Assembly (NCBI RefSeq): GCF_030272615.1
Contig: NC_081414.1
Coordinates: 662,234,438 to 662,298,437, forward strand
Origin: Cryptomeria japonica
Lineage: Eukaryota; Streptophyta; Pinopsida; Cupressales; Cupressaceae
DNA length: 64,000 bases
Direction: 5' to 3'
The notes beneath the pieces were generated by a model. The model was not told where the DNA came from. It saw only the letters and a list, made by a program, of their open reading frames with translations, and did no database searches. Positions 33,627 to 46,360 of this stretch are shown here, one piece after another. Each line of letters begins with the position of its first letter. Positions within the stretch are counted from its first letter, which is position 1. The position numbers and the translations under genes were made by a program.

Positions 33627-36499
33627 ACCCCACGTTTTTCCGCTTTCTAGGATAGTGTTAGAGTCCTTTTGTTACTAAGCTTTGCGTTGAAGAGGTATAG
33701 TTGGTCAAGAAGCTAGGAGTTAGGTGAATAGCCCTTCTGTGAGGCGTGAAATGAAGTAATGTGAGATGAGGAGTCAAGTCAAGAGTTTGATAGAGGAGCC
33801 CCTTAGGCCAAACCTAGTTGACTATGCAGGTATTTTCTTGATCCTCCAAGTGACTTGTTGGTGTCTGTTTTATCATCTACCAAACATATCCTATCCTCTC
33901 CTGAAAAATCACTACTGATTCCAAGGTCTATATGTGCGAACAAGCGACTTTAGTGGAATAGCTTCTTGGGTAGTGTATGCTGAAAATCTCAAGGGGGACT
34001 TACGTTTAACAAGTATCTTGAACTGCTGGATTTAGATGGATTTAGCAATTTTAGGCTCTTCTTTTTTCGGGGATTTTTTGGGATTTAGACTTTCAAAAAA
34101 AGGAAAAAGAGATAGGGTTAAGAAGGTTAACCTACTCCTATGAACTCCAAAGACGGTATCAATTGGGTGCTCTCGAGAAACCAAACCTTGCTTCGCCACA
34201 CTAGGGACAACTACGCAAAGCCGGTGCAATCTTCAATGGGTTGTGCTTATGATCGAGATGTTGGGATGCACAAAGGATGGGCTCAGATTAACTTTGCACG
34301 GTAAAATGGAAATCATCCATTTACCAAAGGTATGAGTGGAGATACACCATCAATTGACACTTATCAAATCCTTCATTCAAATTAACAACAATGAAAGCAA
34401 ATCTATATTAATTTTAACTAAGTGTTGAGGAAATTGAAACCATGCAAATCATTCAAACAATAGGGATTACAAAGCAGCGCACATGCAATATATTATCTGG
34501 AAATGACCTTACGCAACATTACATCAAAAACCTCCCACTCTCCAAATGAGAGGAGGCAACCTTATATAGTTTCTCAAAAATAAATGAACGACCGAGATCA
34601 AACAGTGATCAAGGGCCCAGATTGAAAGCTACAAACCCTAATTAGGGTTTCCCAAAACTAACTACCCTCAACCAATGAGAAAAGTACATTTGGGACACTT
34701 GTCCTTCTTGCTAAATATGAGCCATCAATGAAAATAAAAGGTTGTTGCATTGTGAAGTGTGCTCTTCTGGACATGTTGACTTGGAACGGTCTGATTGGTT
34801 GGAAGATGATGAGGCGCCACCTCAACGTGTTGGATGTCTTCCTTGAATTTTCCAATTTGTGTCAAGAAATTGTCTAAGTATGGAAATTTGATTCCTTCTT
34901 GTCACCATTTGATTCTGCTTGGGAGCGTCTCTTTTTTAATTTCTTCAGGAGATGAAATCCTTCAAGAAGTTGGAAATTTATTTAACTTTTCCATATTTTT
35001 ACCAAGTCTGAGAACTTTTCTTTCTTGATGCCTTGAGATTCTTTCAAGTGCCTCGAATTTGGAGAAGAAATCCCTTGGTGAAGTATTTCTCATACTTGGC
35101 CGAATTTTGGCCCTCTCTATGCTTGGGCGAACCTTGCTCGTGGTCCTGTCTTCAATTCTGAATTTGGCTTGAAACTCCATTTGTGTTTTCTATGACGATC
35201 CTGCCTTCAACTACCAATTTATGTTGCGCGGGAGGAGGGTAAAAGCTCTAGATAACCCCTTGCAAATATGAAATGATGGGATCAAGCTGTTCAGGCATTC
35301 GTTGTGATCATGCCCTCCCTCTCAATACCCTGACATTTGGAGAAGAATTTCTCCATGCCTTCATCATAACTGAGGAAATTGGAATTTTCTCATACTTAGC
35401 CAAATTTTGGCTATCTCCACGCTCGGATGAACTTTGCTCGTGAACTTGTCCTCAATCCTTTGTTTGGCTTGAAATTTCAGCTGCGATCTCTATGATGATC
35501 CTGCTTCTATTTCCTCATGTGACCTGTAAAACCAAAGGAAAATAAGTCAGAAATCTATCTTGGATTAAAGAAAATCGAGGCTGCGAACGGCTAAGTGTTT
35601 GGAGATTTCATTTCATTTTCATGCTTAGCCATGAGAATGGGATTTTCACATGTAAATTCTCCAACCTTCAAGATAACTGTGATCACAATCCAACACCACG
35701 TGTTATAACTCTGAAAATTTCTTATACTTAGCCAAAAAAATGATTTTCCTCCCTTAGAAATTCGAACAAATTCACTAAAAATCATTTCTCAAACTCTGGA
35801 AAAAACTCAGAAAATACATAAATCTGCATCATGAATTTAATTTCACCTTCGAATAAACGGAAGTAAGGCTGGAAATTTCTCAAAAATACTCAAAAATTCA
35901 GGAGAGATTCAATAATTCTTCCTTATATCGGTTGTCTTTCTCCAAAAATCTGTGAAACTTTTATCAAAAAAGTTTATCCAACTTCCAGCAATATCCAAAA
36001 CTTTCTCCAGATGAACTCCAAACTGAAAGTATTTCACTATGCTCTCCTTAATATTTTCGAACTTCTTGGTGTAGAAATGAAGTTTACAACGAAGTATTTG
36101 TAAATAAAGTTAAATCCTCAATCAGAAACCCTTAAAGTCTTCCAACTCATGTTTCCAATTTTAACTTCATTCTTTAGGAAAGTGTTGTCATGTTTCTAAA
36201 TTCGAAGAAAATGTCTTCCCAAAGTTTCCAATTTGGCTATAAGTTTGAAATATTTATTAATCTTCCAATAATCTCTTTTTAAAACTTTCCATTTTGGATT
36301 TAAGTTCGAAATCCTTATCAATCTTCAAATATTCTTTTCCAAAGAACTTTCTATTTTGGTCTCTAAGTTCGAAATCCTTATCAATCTTCCAATATTCTCC
36401 TTTTGAAAACTTTCTATTTTGGATTTAAGTTTGAAATCTTGAAGGATTTTCATGACATCACTTGTATTTTTGTTGATTTTGTTTGACTTCTATGTTTAG

Positions 36500-37045
36500 G
36501 CGGACTTTTGAAGACTCACCTTCATATTCATCAAACTTTGGCAGACTTTCCTTACCTCTCCAAGGCATGGCGGACTTTTAAGACATGGTTACCGAGGGCA
36601 GAGTTTGAAGACCTCTCCTTCAAGCATAGGATGGACCTTCTAACTAAGGCATGGCGGACTTTGAGAAGGCCTTCACATGGCCTAGAGTGGAGTTTTGAAG
36701 GTCTTCTTTGATGCTCTTCCTTTGCATGGCAAAGTTTTAAGACATCACCAAGGCGGACTTTTGACTGCTTCCTCATGCATGGCGGACTTTGGAGTTCCCT
36801 CCAACATGGCGGACTTTCTTCACTTCTCATGAGAGTGGACTTTTGAGCCTCCAACTTCATGGTGGACTTTAGACACCTCCCTCAACATGGCGGACTTTTG
36901 GAGAGACCTCAACCAAGGCGGAGTTTTAGGTTTCCACCAAGGAGGGCGGATTTTGGAAGACCTCTTCAAACATGGCGGACTTTGAGCACCTCTCCATCAT
37001 GGGGTGGAGTTTAGATCTCTCTCTTCAAGGCGGACTTTTGAAGGC
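36500..37045. repeat. Array of about nineteen GGCGGACTTT units
   Basis: Imperfect direct repeats built on CATGGCGGACTTTTGAAGAC, spaced about 25-40 bp. The array occupies the slot where the sister copy at 24.2-25.4 kb has its palindrome array. Confidence 0.85.
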
Positions 37046-37694
37046 TCTCAAGAGGCATTGTCAGGATGTTTGAGAGTGGTTTCGGACCTCTAGGACTAAT
37101 AATGCAAAATCTAGTTTTTGGAGGATTCTCCAATTTTCTAGACAGCCAAATTTCAGGACATTTGAGGATCAGGATGACATTGCAGACTTAAATGATTTTT
37201 CGAGTTGATTACCCTTTGAATGTGCCATGACCCCCTAAAATATAGGAACTTAGCTTTTTGTGTCAAAACTTGAAAATTTTCGATCACGATCGGAGCAGGC
37301 CAGTGCCACCAGTGCAAACCCTAGGTCCCCATTCCGAAAAAGAAAAAAAACAGACATCCCTAAAAAATAGGAAAAACTTTCTAAAAATAGCCATATCGGG
37401 GATTGGGCTAAAAATGCCAAAAACGAAACTTCCTAAAAAATAGGAAAAAGCAAAAAAGCAAACTTTCTAAAAATAGAAAGTTGTTCAAATTTGTCCAATT
37501 CAATTGCGATCTTCGTCCTTTGGCCTTTCTAGGCACTTTGATGGTATCCAAACTCTGGAATCACTTGGTTTGCAAAAACTAACTTTCAATCCTTAGGACT
37601 TGAACCATTCAAAACTGAGCAAGGCTTGGCAAAATTGAAGCGGAAGGCCACGGGACACTTGCAAAAACCCTAGAAAGCAAGAAAAAGAGAGGGT

Positions 37695-37711
37695 CCCCAT
37701 TTGCAATGGGG
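37695..37711. repeat. Conserved hairpin near the giant-LTR end
   Basis: CCCCATTTGCAATGGGG, followed by CGATGTGT, as at 25934. Confidence 0.85.
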
Positions 37712-37779
37712 CGATGTGTGAAAAAGGTCACAGCATGACCCAATTACACTTCAATAAGAGGTGAGACCTGGGAGCAAAA

Positions 37780-39885
37780 TTTGACTAAGTATGCTAAAAT
37801 TTCCTTTGCTCCAGTCTAGGAACGAGTTTTGCTTCCATTGCTCCCTTTTAGGAGTGAAATCCTTCTCTAGGCCTTCCAAATCACCTAAAGTTGCCTGTAA
37901 TCATCATATGACACCTTAGTTTGAGTGAAGGATTCAATCCTTGATCAGGAACCTTGAATGAGGTTAAGTGTAGAGGTCATTTCCATTGCTCCTCATTAGG
38001 CGTGAAAACCACTTCCTTTGCCCTCATCTTGGAGCGAAATTGTTTTCCTAAGCATATTTGAAGAAAATGAGTGAGTTTTAATGCCTTTGACACCATTTTG
38101 AACATAGAAGAGGTGAAGTTCATAATGATTTTCGCTAAGGAATGAAGGGAAGATGGTGAATTAGGGTCAATTCCATTGCTCCTTCACAGAAGCAAAAAAC
38201 ACTTCAATTGCTCTCTTTTGAGAGAAAATTTCCCTTCCATTGCCTTGGTTTGAGAGCAAAATCCTCTCGAAAGCATTCATTGAGGGCTTTTGGATAATTT
38301 TTTTGTGCATAAAACCAAGAACTTAAGGTATGAGTGGATAAAGGGGGCAAATTTGAGCTCATTTGCATTGCTCAAGATGGAGGGTGAAAATCATTTCCAT
38401 TGCTCCCTAGTTGGAGTGAAATCCACTTCCTTTGCCCTTGTTTAGGAGCGAATTTGCTTCTAGACCTCACAATGAGCATGGTTTGATGCATTTGAGTTGA
38501 GAGAGTGAATGTAAGTAAGCGAAAAGGAGATAAACTTCAACTTGGAGTCATTTCCTTTGCTCCTCCTTTGGAGTGAATTCCACTTCCTTTGCCCTTAGAT
38601 AGGAGTGAAATTCTCTTTAAGGCTTTCCTTAGGGCTAATTTGACATATCTACACACTAGGAAGGCAAAAATACAAGGTCTAAAGTTGATGCAAAGTCAAA
38701 GAATTGATAAAACCTAGCTAAGAAGTGAGTTTGAGGCCTACTTCCTTTGCTCCTCATTAGGAGCAAAACTGCCTTCCTTTACCTGAGTCTAGGAGCGAAA
38801 TTGCTTATGGAGCCTTTCTTAAGGTTGATTTGATGCACTTGAAGTGATGAAAGGCAAAATTTGATTAAGTGAGAGAGAATTTCCTTTGCTCCCTGATTGG
38901 AGTGAAATTTACTTGCTTTGCTCCTTGCGAAATTTGCTTCCTTTGCCCTTGGTTGAGAGCGAAATTGTTTCTAGAGCCTCCTTTGGGGTCAATTTGACAT
39001 TTTTTCATGTATGGGTGGCCAAAGACTAAAGGTTTGAGTCAGTGGAATGAAGGTAAGTGAATGATATTGAGCTAAGAATCCAATTTGCAATGACTTCCTT
39101 TGCTCCTTGATTCGAGCGAAATTCACTTCCATTGCTCCTCATTAGGAGCGAATTTCACTTCTATTGCTCCAATCTTAGAGCGAAATCGCCTTCAAGACGC
39201 TTGGTGGAAGAAATTTGGCAAAGCTTGTATATGGAGAGATGAATTGATGAATGGAGGGCAAGAATTTGGCTAAGTATCATAAAATTTCCTTTGCTCCTCA
39301 TAAGGAGTGAATTCTTGCTCCATTACCTCCCTTTGAGAGCGAAAAAACTCTTCCTTTGCCCTTAGATAGGAGTGAAGTTCATTCCAAGGCTCTTCTTGAG
39401 GTTATTTTGACACATTTTCATGCATGAAGAATAGAAAACTTTTTGAATTGATGGAATGGAGAGAGAGGTTGAAATTGTGGCTAATTATCAAAAAAATTTC
39501 ATTGCTCCTTGTTAGGAGCGAATTCTACTTCCATTGCCTTGATGTTGAAGCGAAAATCACTTCCTTTTCCACTTTGGAGGAGCGAATTTCTCTTTTTGCT
39601 CATTGAAAGAGATGCCTATGCCAAATTTGCTAAGTGTTGGAAAATTTCCATTGCTCCCATTTTGGAGCGAAAATTACTTCCTTTGCTCCTTGAGAGGAGC
39701 GAAATCACCTACCTTTGCTCCTTCATGAGAGCGAATTCACTTCTAAGGCACCAATTGAGGGTAATTTGATGGTTTTTGCACAAGGAGACTAAAAAACTTA
39801 AGGAATGAATGAGGTACAAGAGATCAATTGATGAAGAGGTGATGGAATTGCTCCAACTTCCATTGCCTACCCTTAGGAGCGACCT
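37780..39885. repeat. Array of GCTCC/GGAGC palindromes
   Basis: Dozens of short units such as CCTTTGCTCCTCATTAGGAGC followed by GAAATTCACTT; GCTCCT and AGGAGC pair around four to six bases. The outer TTT/GAAA arms recall the array at 24.2-25.4 kb, which has the same GAGCGAAA arm but a different core. Confidence 0.85.
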
Positions 39886-40071
39886 CCTCTTGTCAAACCT
39901 GCAACACATAGAAAGTCATAGACTATGTCAAATTAATAGGGTGTATAAAGGTCATATATCATATGTGTGTTTGATATCAGATTTGTTATGTTTTGCAGAT
40001 GTGAAAGGAGGATTGCAAGACCCCGCCACCATACAACTTCAAGAGGATCTCATAGGCAAACACAAGGGTAC

Positions 40072-41669
40072 TGTTATCACAAAAGCTTGCACCCTTGCTA
40101 AGCTACTAACTTAGCAACCTTGTGAAATATGGAAACAACCCTGAAGTGTGGGACCTTGCACAAGGGGTTGAATCTCCGGAGAAGGCCGACTTCCTTCTTC
40201 AATTAGGTGCAGGTGTTGAACCAACTCAACACTTAAAAACTAACTCCTAAGCCTATCCTAACAACTTGCAGAGGTAAGGGGAAGAGAGAATGCTTGAAAT
40301 GAAAGGAGGTGATGCACCAAGAAGAGATTGTTTCTCTCCCTACCGAAATGGCACAAGGAACCAACTAAAAAATCCAAGAGATGCACAACTTAAATTGCAT
40401 AAACGACCCAAACGCATGTATGGAGGTTAGAATTTGCTAAGTGTCAAGAGGGGAGAAGGATTCCCACAAGTCACACTCAGAAAACAAGTTAACACAGCAT
40501 ATATGGAGAGAAAAGCCACAAGATATACACCTATGATGAAGGTAAGAAAAGCATACATAGCATACATAGGTTAGAAGGAGGCAAGAATGGCGATTTTCAA
40601 TTAATCATAAGGCCAAAAGCCAATCTTACAGTTGTAGAATCGCAAAAATAATTACAATTCTCCAAGAGAAGAGAAAGAGCATAGGAAAGCTTAAGGCAGC
40701 AGGGAGAGAGCCCTTTACAATGAGGCTTAACAACCTTATATAGAAAAATGGTTACAAGAGTGATCATGACCCCTGCATGTCAGTCTGGAAGTGCAGGGAA
40801 GTGCATGGACTTGACTTGTACATGCAAGCAACCTAGCCATACCGCCAAAGGCAATTCTGAGGAAGGTGGACTGATTATCCTTCCAAAGTCAAACATGACA
40901 TAAGTCACCCAACATGGCCCCGTACCTCCCTCGATGGAAATCCTACCAAAAACACTTAACGCACCCTTGTGGCTCCACAAAAGAAAGTGCACAAGTCACC
41001 AAAATTGTCGAAGCATGAAAAGCCTTGAGTGTTGATCACGCCATCCGGAAGTGTTGCCAGTCAGAAGGAAACCCGGAGACTTTGGAAGCTCGGACTCCCA
41101 AAGTGAGGAAGACAAGGGAAGGAGCAAGGAACTTCGGAACCTCGGGGTTCCGGAGTTCCGGAGAACTTCAAAAGGTTAAGGAAAGAACTTTGGAACCTCG
41201 GCGTTCCAGAGTTCCAGGATAGGGAGAGGAAGAGAAGAAAAGGAACTTCAAAACTTTGGGGTTCCAGAGAGAAGAAGGGGAGGGAATTGCGCAAAGGAAC
41301 TTCGGGGTTTTGAAGTTCCGGGATAGAGAGGCGAAGGGCTAAAGAGAGAAGGGGAACTTTGGAACCTCGGGGTTTCGGAGTTTCGAAGAAGGAAAGAAAG
41401 TGGCTAAGGCAAAGAACTTCGGAACCTCAGGGTTCCGAAGTTCCGGAGCAGGAAGAAAGAAGGAGACAAGGGCAAAGAAATTTGGAACCTCGGGGGTTTC
41501 GAAGTTCTGGAGAAAGAGGAAGAGAGGGCCTGGGGACTTCCGACAAGGCAACACGTCAAACCATGATTCTATGGCCTTTATCCTTGATCAACTGGTGCAG
41601 CGCTGGTCCATGAAACATATCCCTGATCGGTTTTTACTGATGGACCAATGGTGTCATAAAATGACAACA
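40072..41669 (-). mobile_element. Solo LTR of the Tat-like family, 1,598 bp
   Basis: Minus-strand edges are TGTTGTCATTTTATGACA (at 41669) and TGTGATAACA (at 40072), identical in type to the LTRs of the element at 46515. GGTAC flanks both sides exactly (40067-40071, 41670-41674). It contains the GGAACC/GGTTCC palindrome array at 41085-41535. No coding. Confidence 0.9.
41085..41535. repeat. GGAACC...GGTTCC palindrome array in Tat-like LTR
   Basis: Units such as GGAACCTCGGGGTTCCG followed by GAGTTCCGG recur about every 60-75 bp. Chance Ser/Pro/Arg-rich frames result on both strands. Confidence 0.85.
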
Positions 41670-42299
41670 GGTACCAAGAAGGTGACTACACAAGAAACAT
41701 TTACTAATACAAGGACATGATCCAGCTATTCAAGGTTTGATGCATTGAAAGAATCAACAACATGAAGGGAGTCACAAAGAAGGAATTCCGAAGGAGAGAA
41801 GCAGTTGTGACATCAAGAGTTCAATCCAAGGCAACATCAATGCTTCAAAACTAAGAGGAAGTCAAAATCTATACCTTGAACCTCCATGATTGAGACATTC
41901 AAGAGGATAGTTTCAGTAGAGTTAATCAAAGTTAGAAGAATATGATCTATCACCATCACTAAGCTTGGAATTGTTGAGTATCAAGAAATATTGCTCAACA
42001 TTCTTTCATATCAAGTCTACAAGTGCAAGTTGAGGTGTCATCCCAGTCACTACTCTGCTAAATCAAGGAGTTCCACATCATCACGTCCGGATTCAATGAA
42101 CCAAGCTCATCATATGGAGTACAAACTTTGAGGCACCTACCCCCGTTTTCTATTGGTTCACATTCAGTATTGAACTTGAATGTAATTATTTCATTGGCTA
42201 GAATAAAGTTTGTTGTAACAAACCCTATTTAGGGTTTTCATTGTAAAATCTTGGCCATTGATTGGGTTTGATCCAGGCCATTCATTGTAATGAGCTCTC

Positions 42300-42308
42300 T
42301 ATATAAAG
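42300..42308 (+). promoter_or_regulatory. TATA box of the giant LTR
   Basis: TATATAAAG in the context GAGCTCTCTATATAAAGCTC; matches the minus-strand box at 23356-23364. Confidence 0.6.
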
Positions 42309-43299
42309 CTCAAGCTCTTCATTTGTAAAGGTTAATAGAATAGAAGAATAGTAAAGAGTCAATAGAATATCGTGTAGTCCAAGGATAGATAGATTAGAAG
42401 ATAGAATAGAAGTTAGATTAGGAGGAGGAAGAATTATTGTTAAGACTTGTAAATGAGATACTCTTTTCATTAAAGATATGGTGAAATGCATTATTTCAAC
42501 AAGCTACATGGTTTCTACTTCTTATTTGCTTTCCTATTGATTAGATTGAATGGAGGAACTTGTCGAATGCATTTGTGTGGAATCCGTTTAGTCCATACCA
42601 CTAGCCTCTTGCTGATTGTAAGTGTCCCTTGCGTGGTCAACTGGAATGATATGAGCTAACTTCAAATTGTTATATATCCATTGTTTATGCATTAACTTGA
42701 ATGGTAATCAATGTTTGATGATAATGATTTGAACATCTTTGAATTATCCCTTAGAAGATTGCACTAAGCTTGTGTCAAATTGTTTAGTTTGATGGTGAGA
42801 CCTTACCCACTAGGATTACATTGAATCATTCACCCATTCTCTTGCATTCTTAGGATTAGGAAAAAATCCCTAAACCCTATGCCTTTTGCTCTTTCTTTAT
42901 TCTCCAAGCAAGTAGTTAGGATCTAAGTTCCAGCGATTCAAGCATTGAACAATTCAACGTAAGTCCCTTTGTGATTCCGACATAATCACATCACACCATT
43001 GAGCTTATCCACGCATCATGACCCGACATTTATGAACCTTGGAGTTATCTCAAGTGATCCTTATGCGAATCTTCAACATTTGAGTAACTTTGTTCAAGAG
43101 AGGATAAGATACTTTTGGATATTTTATTTTGTGTTCACATGTGCATAAAAAACACATCAACAATAACCCTACTGATTTTGAAATCCAATTTGTTCTATCT
43201 GCTCACTGAGAATTGTATCAAGCAATTTGCAGATTTTCTGAGCAAGTTTAATTTGTTGCAGGGTTGTCTATCATAGTTTCAATGTTTATCTTTGCATCA

Positions 43300-45010
43300 T
43301 ACTAACATATGCTTTTAAAAGGAAAATGAATCAAATCATACTGCTGTTTCAAGACTTTACAAATTTATTGGAGAAATTAATAGGAAGAAACAAAATATAT
43401 TCTGACCTTTATATATTCAGGAACAGCTGTTACAATTAAAGGTATCCACTGCCCAGAAATGAATGCATATAAATCTATCCTTTTGGTGGTTTGAAAGGCT
43501 TTAACATGCCCAGTTCTGTCTGTAGGTTCTTCAAATATACTATCCAACTGACTGCAATTATATCTCAGGTTGATGTGCCTCACTTTCAGCCTCCAACACC
43601 TAAGCTTTTCCTCCTTTATATGCTGCCTTAATCACTAGCTTTTGTAGTGACACAAAGATGGATACTATCTGCCATTCTTGGCTAGAACTCATGCTCAGCC
43701 TGTAGAATATCTATAAACCCTGCCATTCAGTATATGTAAGGATATCTCACGCCAATGTACCTGCAACTTCAATTCCTCACAACGCTTGCTTCACGGCATG
43801 ATTTGCCTTGCAATTTACCAGTAATTGTGCCAATGAGAAGTTCTACACCAGGAAATGAATACCCGTGCCAATATATATATCTCTCCAGATTTCTTCAACC
43901 AAAGAAACAGGGACGACTGCACACCACAAGATAATATCCCTGTTTCAATTATAGAATGTTTGCAGAGATTAAGTGTGAATTGATACTGACTAATTCACCA
44001 ACAACAATGATAATATTGTATTACTTATGCCCCATCACACCCAGGTCATCGTTCTCATGTTGGCAAAGTGATATCTCATATCATTTGTTTTGGCATATAA
44101 TTTCTTATGCTGATACAGAGAAATATAATTCTCATGCCAAATATCTGGTGTGTGAACTGAACAAGTCATCCAATCTGAGGGTCCCAATTTAAATATTTTA
44201 AGTGCAGAAACTTACTCCAAACATCAGGCAAATACTACGATAATATTAATAAACTGTAGCAGCCTAAACTCATGCCAATATCTACTTTTCAATATATTCA
44301 GGCGGAATAAAATCTCCTGTTAATATTCATTCATTATTAATATATTGCCCATTGATGATATTAATCCTTTCCATGCCAACTGGTATTAAAGGCCGAAACA
44401 AATATTCAATTCACAATCTGAAAAAGGTAATCGCCCAAATAATCTTTATTTTATTATGTCCAAGTATTTGCCAAAGTAAGCTTCTTGTATGAGGCCGCTT
44501 ATAAACTAATTTACAACTTGCATGCCCATTTCATTGCAATATAAAGACCCACGATGACTAATAAACTAATCACCCAACATAAGTGATAAAATGCTTATTT
44601 TCCAACCTGAATGATTTATTTTGAAAATGACAGTATTAACTTTGAAATTAATAAAATACCTTCTGAAAATTTGTCTTTGAGGGAGACTTCACAAATCTTT
44701 CCTTCACTATGCCCCAATTGAGAAATCTGGATGATTCCTCCAAGATCACTTAAAGTAGATCAGTCCCACTACTGAAAGTGATGTTCTCAGGTTTCCGTCC
44801 TGAGCCCACAAATCTATGAATCTCCTTAGAAACTCTAATGTAGGAAACAATTAATCATTTCATAACATCCTCAAACCCAAAGTCCCCCTTTATGATATTA
44901 TTTTTCAGTTTTTTCCCCTGACGGTTGCTGATTAGTGACTTAATAATTTAATTTGCCTTTTATGCATTTTACGTTTAATTTCCCAAACTTGTCAAAATTG
45001 GGACATTACA
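43300..45010 (-). repeat. Reversed chromovirus-type LTR (left edge unresolved)
   Basis: On the minus strand it starts TGTAATGTCCCAATTTTG at 45010 and continues AT-rich, like other LTRs of this type here. The other edge was not found, so it may be a solo LTR or a truncated one. The next gene exon starts 280 bp to its right. Confidence 0.55.
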
Positions 45011-45290
45011 ATGTATAATGCTGTTCTTTTTTTAATTTAACCCTAAACCGACTCCCATAATCTCAGGTCTCTGAGAACATTCCCTACCCAGTCTCATGTA
45101 ATAAATAATGTTTTTCCATGCTAGATGACTCACCAATGGTAAGGAAACATGTCTTGTAAAAACACTTTTGATAGTTGAGCAATTTTCATATTAATGGACT
45201 ATGAATATTTTAAGAAACATTAGAAGTTTTATTATATGCCAGAATAGCTCCATGTAGTCTCACCATTTTAATTTTCCAAATTTTGTATAG

Positions 45291-45337
45291 GAAGCACACG
45301 AGTGCGCCAATGGCTTTGTCCCAAAGTGCTAAGAGAG
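45291..45337 (+). CDS. Exon c: post-catalytic part of the methyltransferase
   Basis: Acceptor TTTTGTATAG, donor GTAAGG at 45338, 47 nt. Joined to exon b (split codon G|GA) it reads GSTRVRQWLCPKVLRE, ending exactly on a codon. The pattern G-S-x-R...P-x-x-L-R-E-M matches the segment after the catalytic motif in THUMPD3-type enzymes. Confidence 0.8.
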
Positions 45338-45417
45338 GTAAGGCAAGTTTGTTTTCTTAATTGATAAAATGTTGCTATATGAGAAGTGCTTATCGATTGT
45401 GTTTGTTTCCTATACAG

Positions 45418-45445
45418 ATGATCCGTGTCTTAGCACCCAACACAG
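45418..45445 (+). CDS. Exon d: 28-nt microexon of the methyltransferase
   Basis: Acceptor TCCTATACAG, donor GTATGT at 45446. Reads MIRVLAPNT plus one base of the next codon, in phase with exon c on one side and exon e on the other. R-V-L-x-P is the helix after the catalytic core in this family. Confidence 0.78.
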
Positions 45446-46360
45446 GTATGTACCATTTTTCTTTTTCCTCTGGATATATTAAAAATTGTTACAAAACTTA
45501 GGTTTATTTTCATTTTCTGCTCTATTTTTCAAATTTGTTTTGTTTCATGAGTGAATAACTTAATATCATTCTGGAAAGTGTCATTTTCATGAAATGCCAT
45601 CAGCAACAAATTAGCAGGCAAAATTTGTTAATCCTCGTCTAAGCGAGTTTGAGTGGTTGAGTAAACAATTTTTATGAAAGAAAATAGGCTTATACTTCAA
45701 AGAATGATCAGTTGCATTTGGTATTATTCATAGGTGCAGTTGAATACGAGACATTGTCTCGAGCCATTTAAATTGGCTATGCATGCATGCATTAGACGTT
45801 TTTTAAATACTATTCTTAAATTTTCTGTAAAACTTGATTCTTGAAATTTTAGATAAAAGAATCTCTAGTCCTTCAGCTCCGAGTAAAATTTCATACTTGA
45901 TTCAAGAGACTCTTCATCTAAAAAACTTTTTATATAAGGGAAAAAAACTAATGTGCAGAAGCAAATTCCTAAGCTTGAATGTAACCTTAGCAATGTTCAA
46001 GTATGGTTATCACAACCTTCATTTTGAAACAAACATGACTTATGGTACTTCATTTCATACCTTGAACAAATGAATCTTTTCTTAGTCGAAAAATCTAAGC
46101 CGAGATCTAAACAAGAAAACATGAAAGTCACTCATTCTGTCAGTTGTGCAGCTGAAACATTGTGTTTTGCATTACTAAACTTGGATCTGAAAGAGTTAAA
46201 GTCAAACTTGACTCGTTGATTTAGGAGCATACTGGGGGTTGAGCATTCTTGCATCACCTGAAAAGAGATTCATTTCATTTTGCTATGTTTTGATATTTGT
46301 CATAGTAGACTAGCTATTGTGTTTAAGTTTGAAGTCTGTTTTGTGGGTTTTGGTGTGCAG

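Larger units (their letters stand above)
33856..37735 (-). mobile_element. Giant solo LTR (family G), 3,880 bp, nested in its own family
   Basis: Edges TGTTGGTGTC and GGTCACAGCA, flanked by TGACT (33851-33855) and TGACC (37736-37740), a 5-bp duplication with one change. It is inserted in reverse into another member of the same family. It shares with 22498-25973 the left block (ATCCTATCCTCTC...), the TTAGGGTTT block near 34640, the TATA box near 34566 (minus strand) and the right block with hairpin 37695-37711. Frames inside are chance. Confidence 0.85.
33587..43162 (+). mobile_element. Giant solo LTR (family G), two insertions inside; about 4.1 kb net
   Basis: Starts TGTTGTGATG at 33587, ends ACACATCAACA at 43162, and is flanked by ATAAC on both sides (33582-33586, 43163-43167). 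Two later insertions with their own target duplications (33856-37735 and 40072-41669) lie inside; subtracting them leaves about 4,088 bp. Sense is plus: TATATAAAG at 42300-42308, then some 850 bp to the CA end. The U3 part carries the hairpin at 33610 and the palindrome array at 37.8-39.9 kb. No gag-pol and no second LTR. Confidence 0.87.

Noticed and set aside
33587-37735. A 4.1-kb DNA transposon with about 45-bp terminal inverted repeats (matching hairpin blocks at both ends)
   Set aside because: The ends belong to two opposed giant LTRs: each pairs with a different partner end and has its own 5-bp target duplication (ATAAC and TGACT/TGACC).
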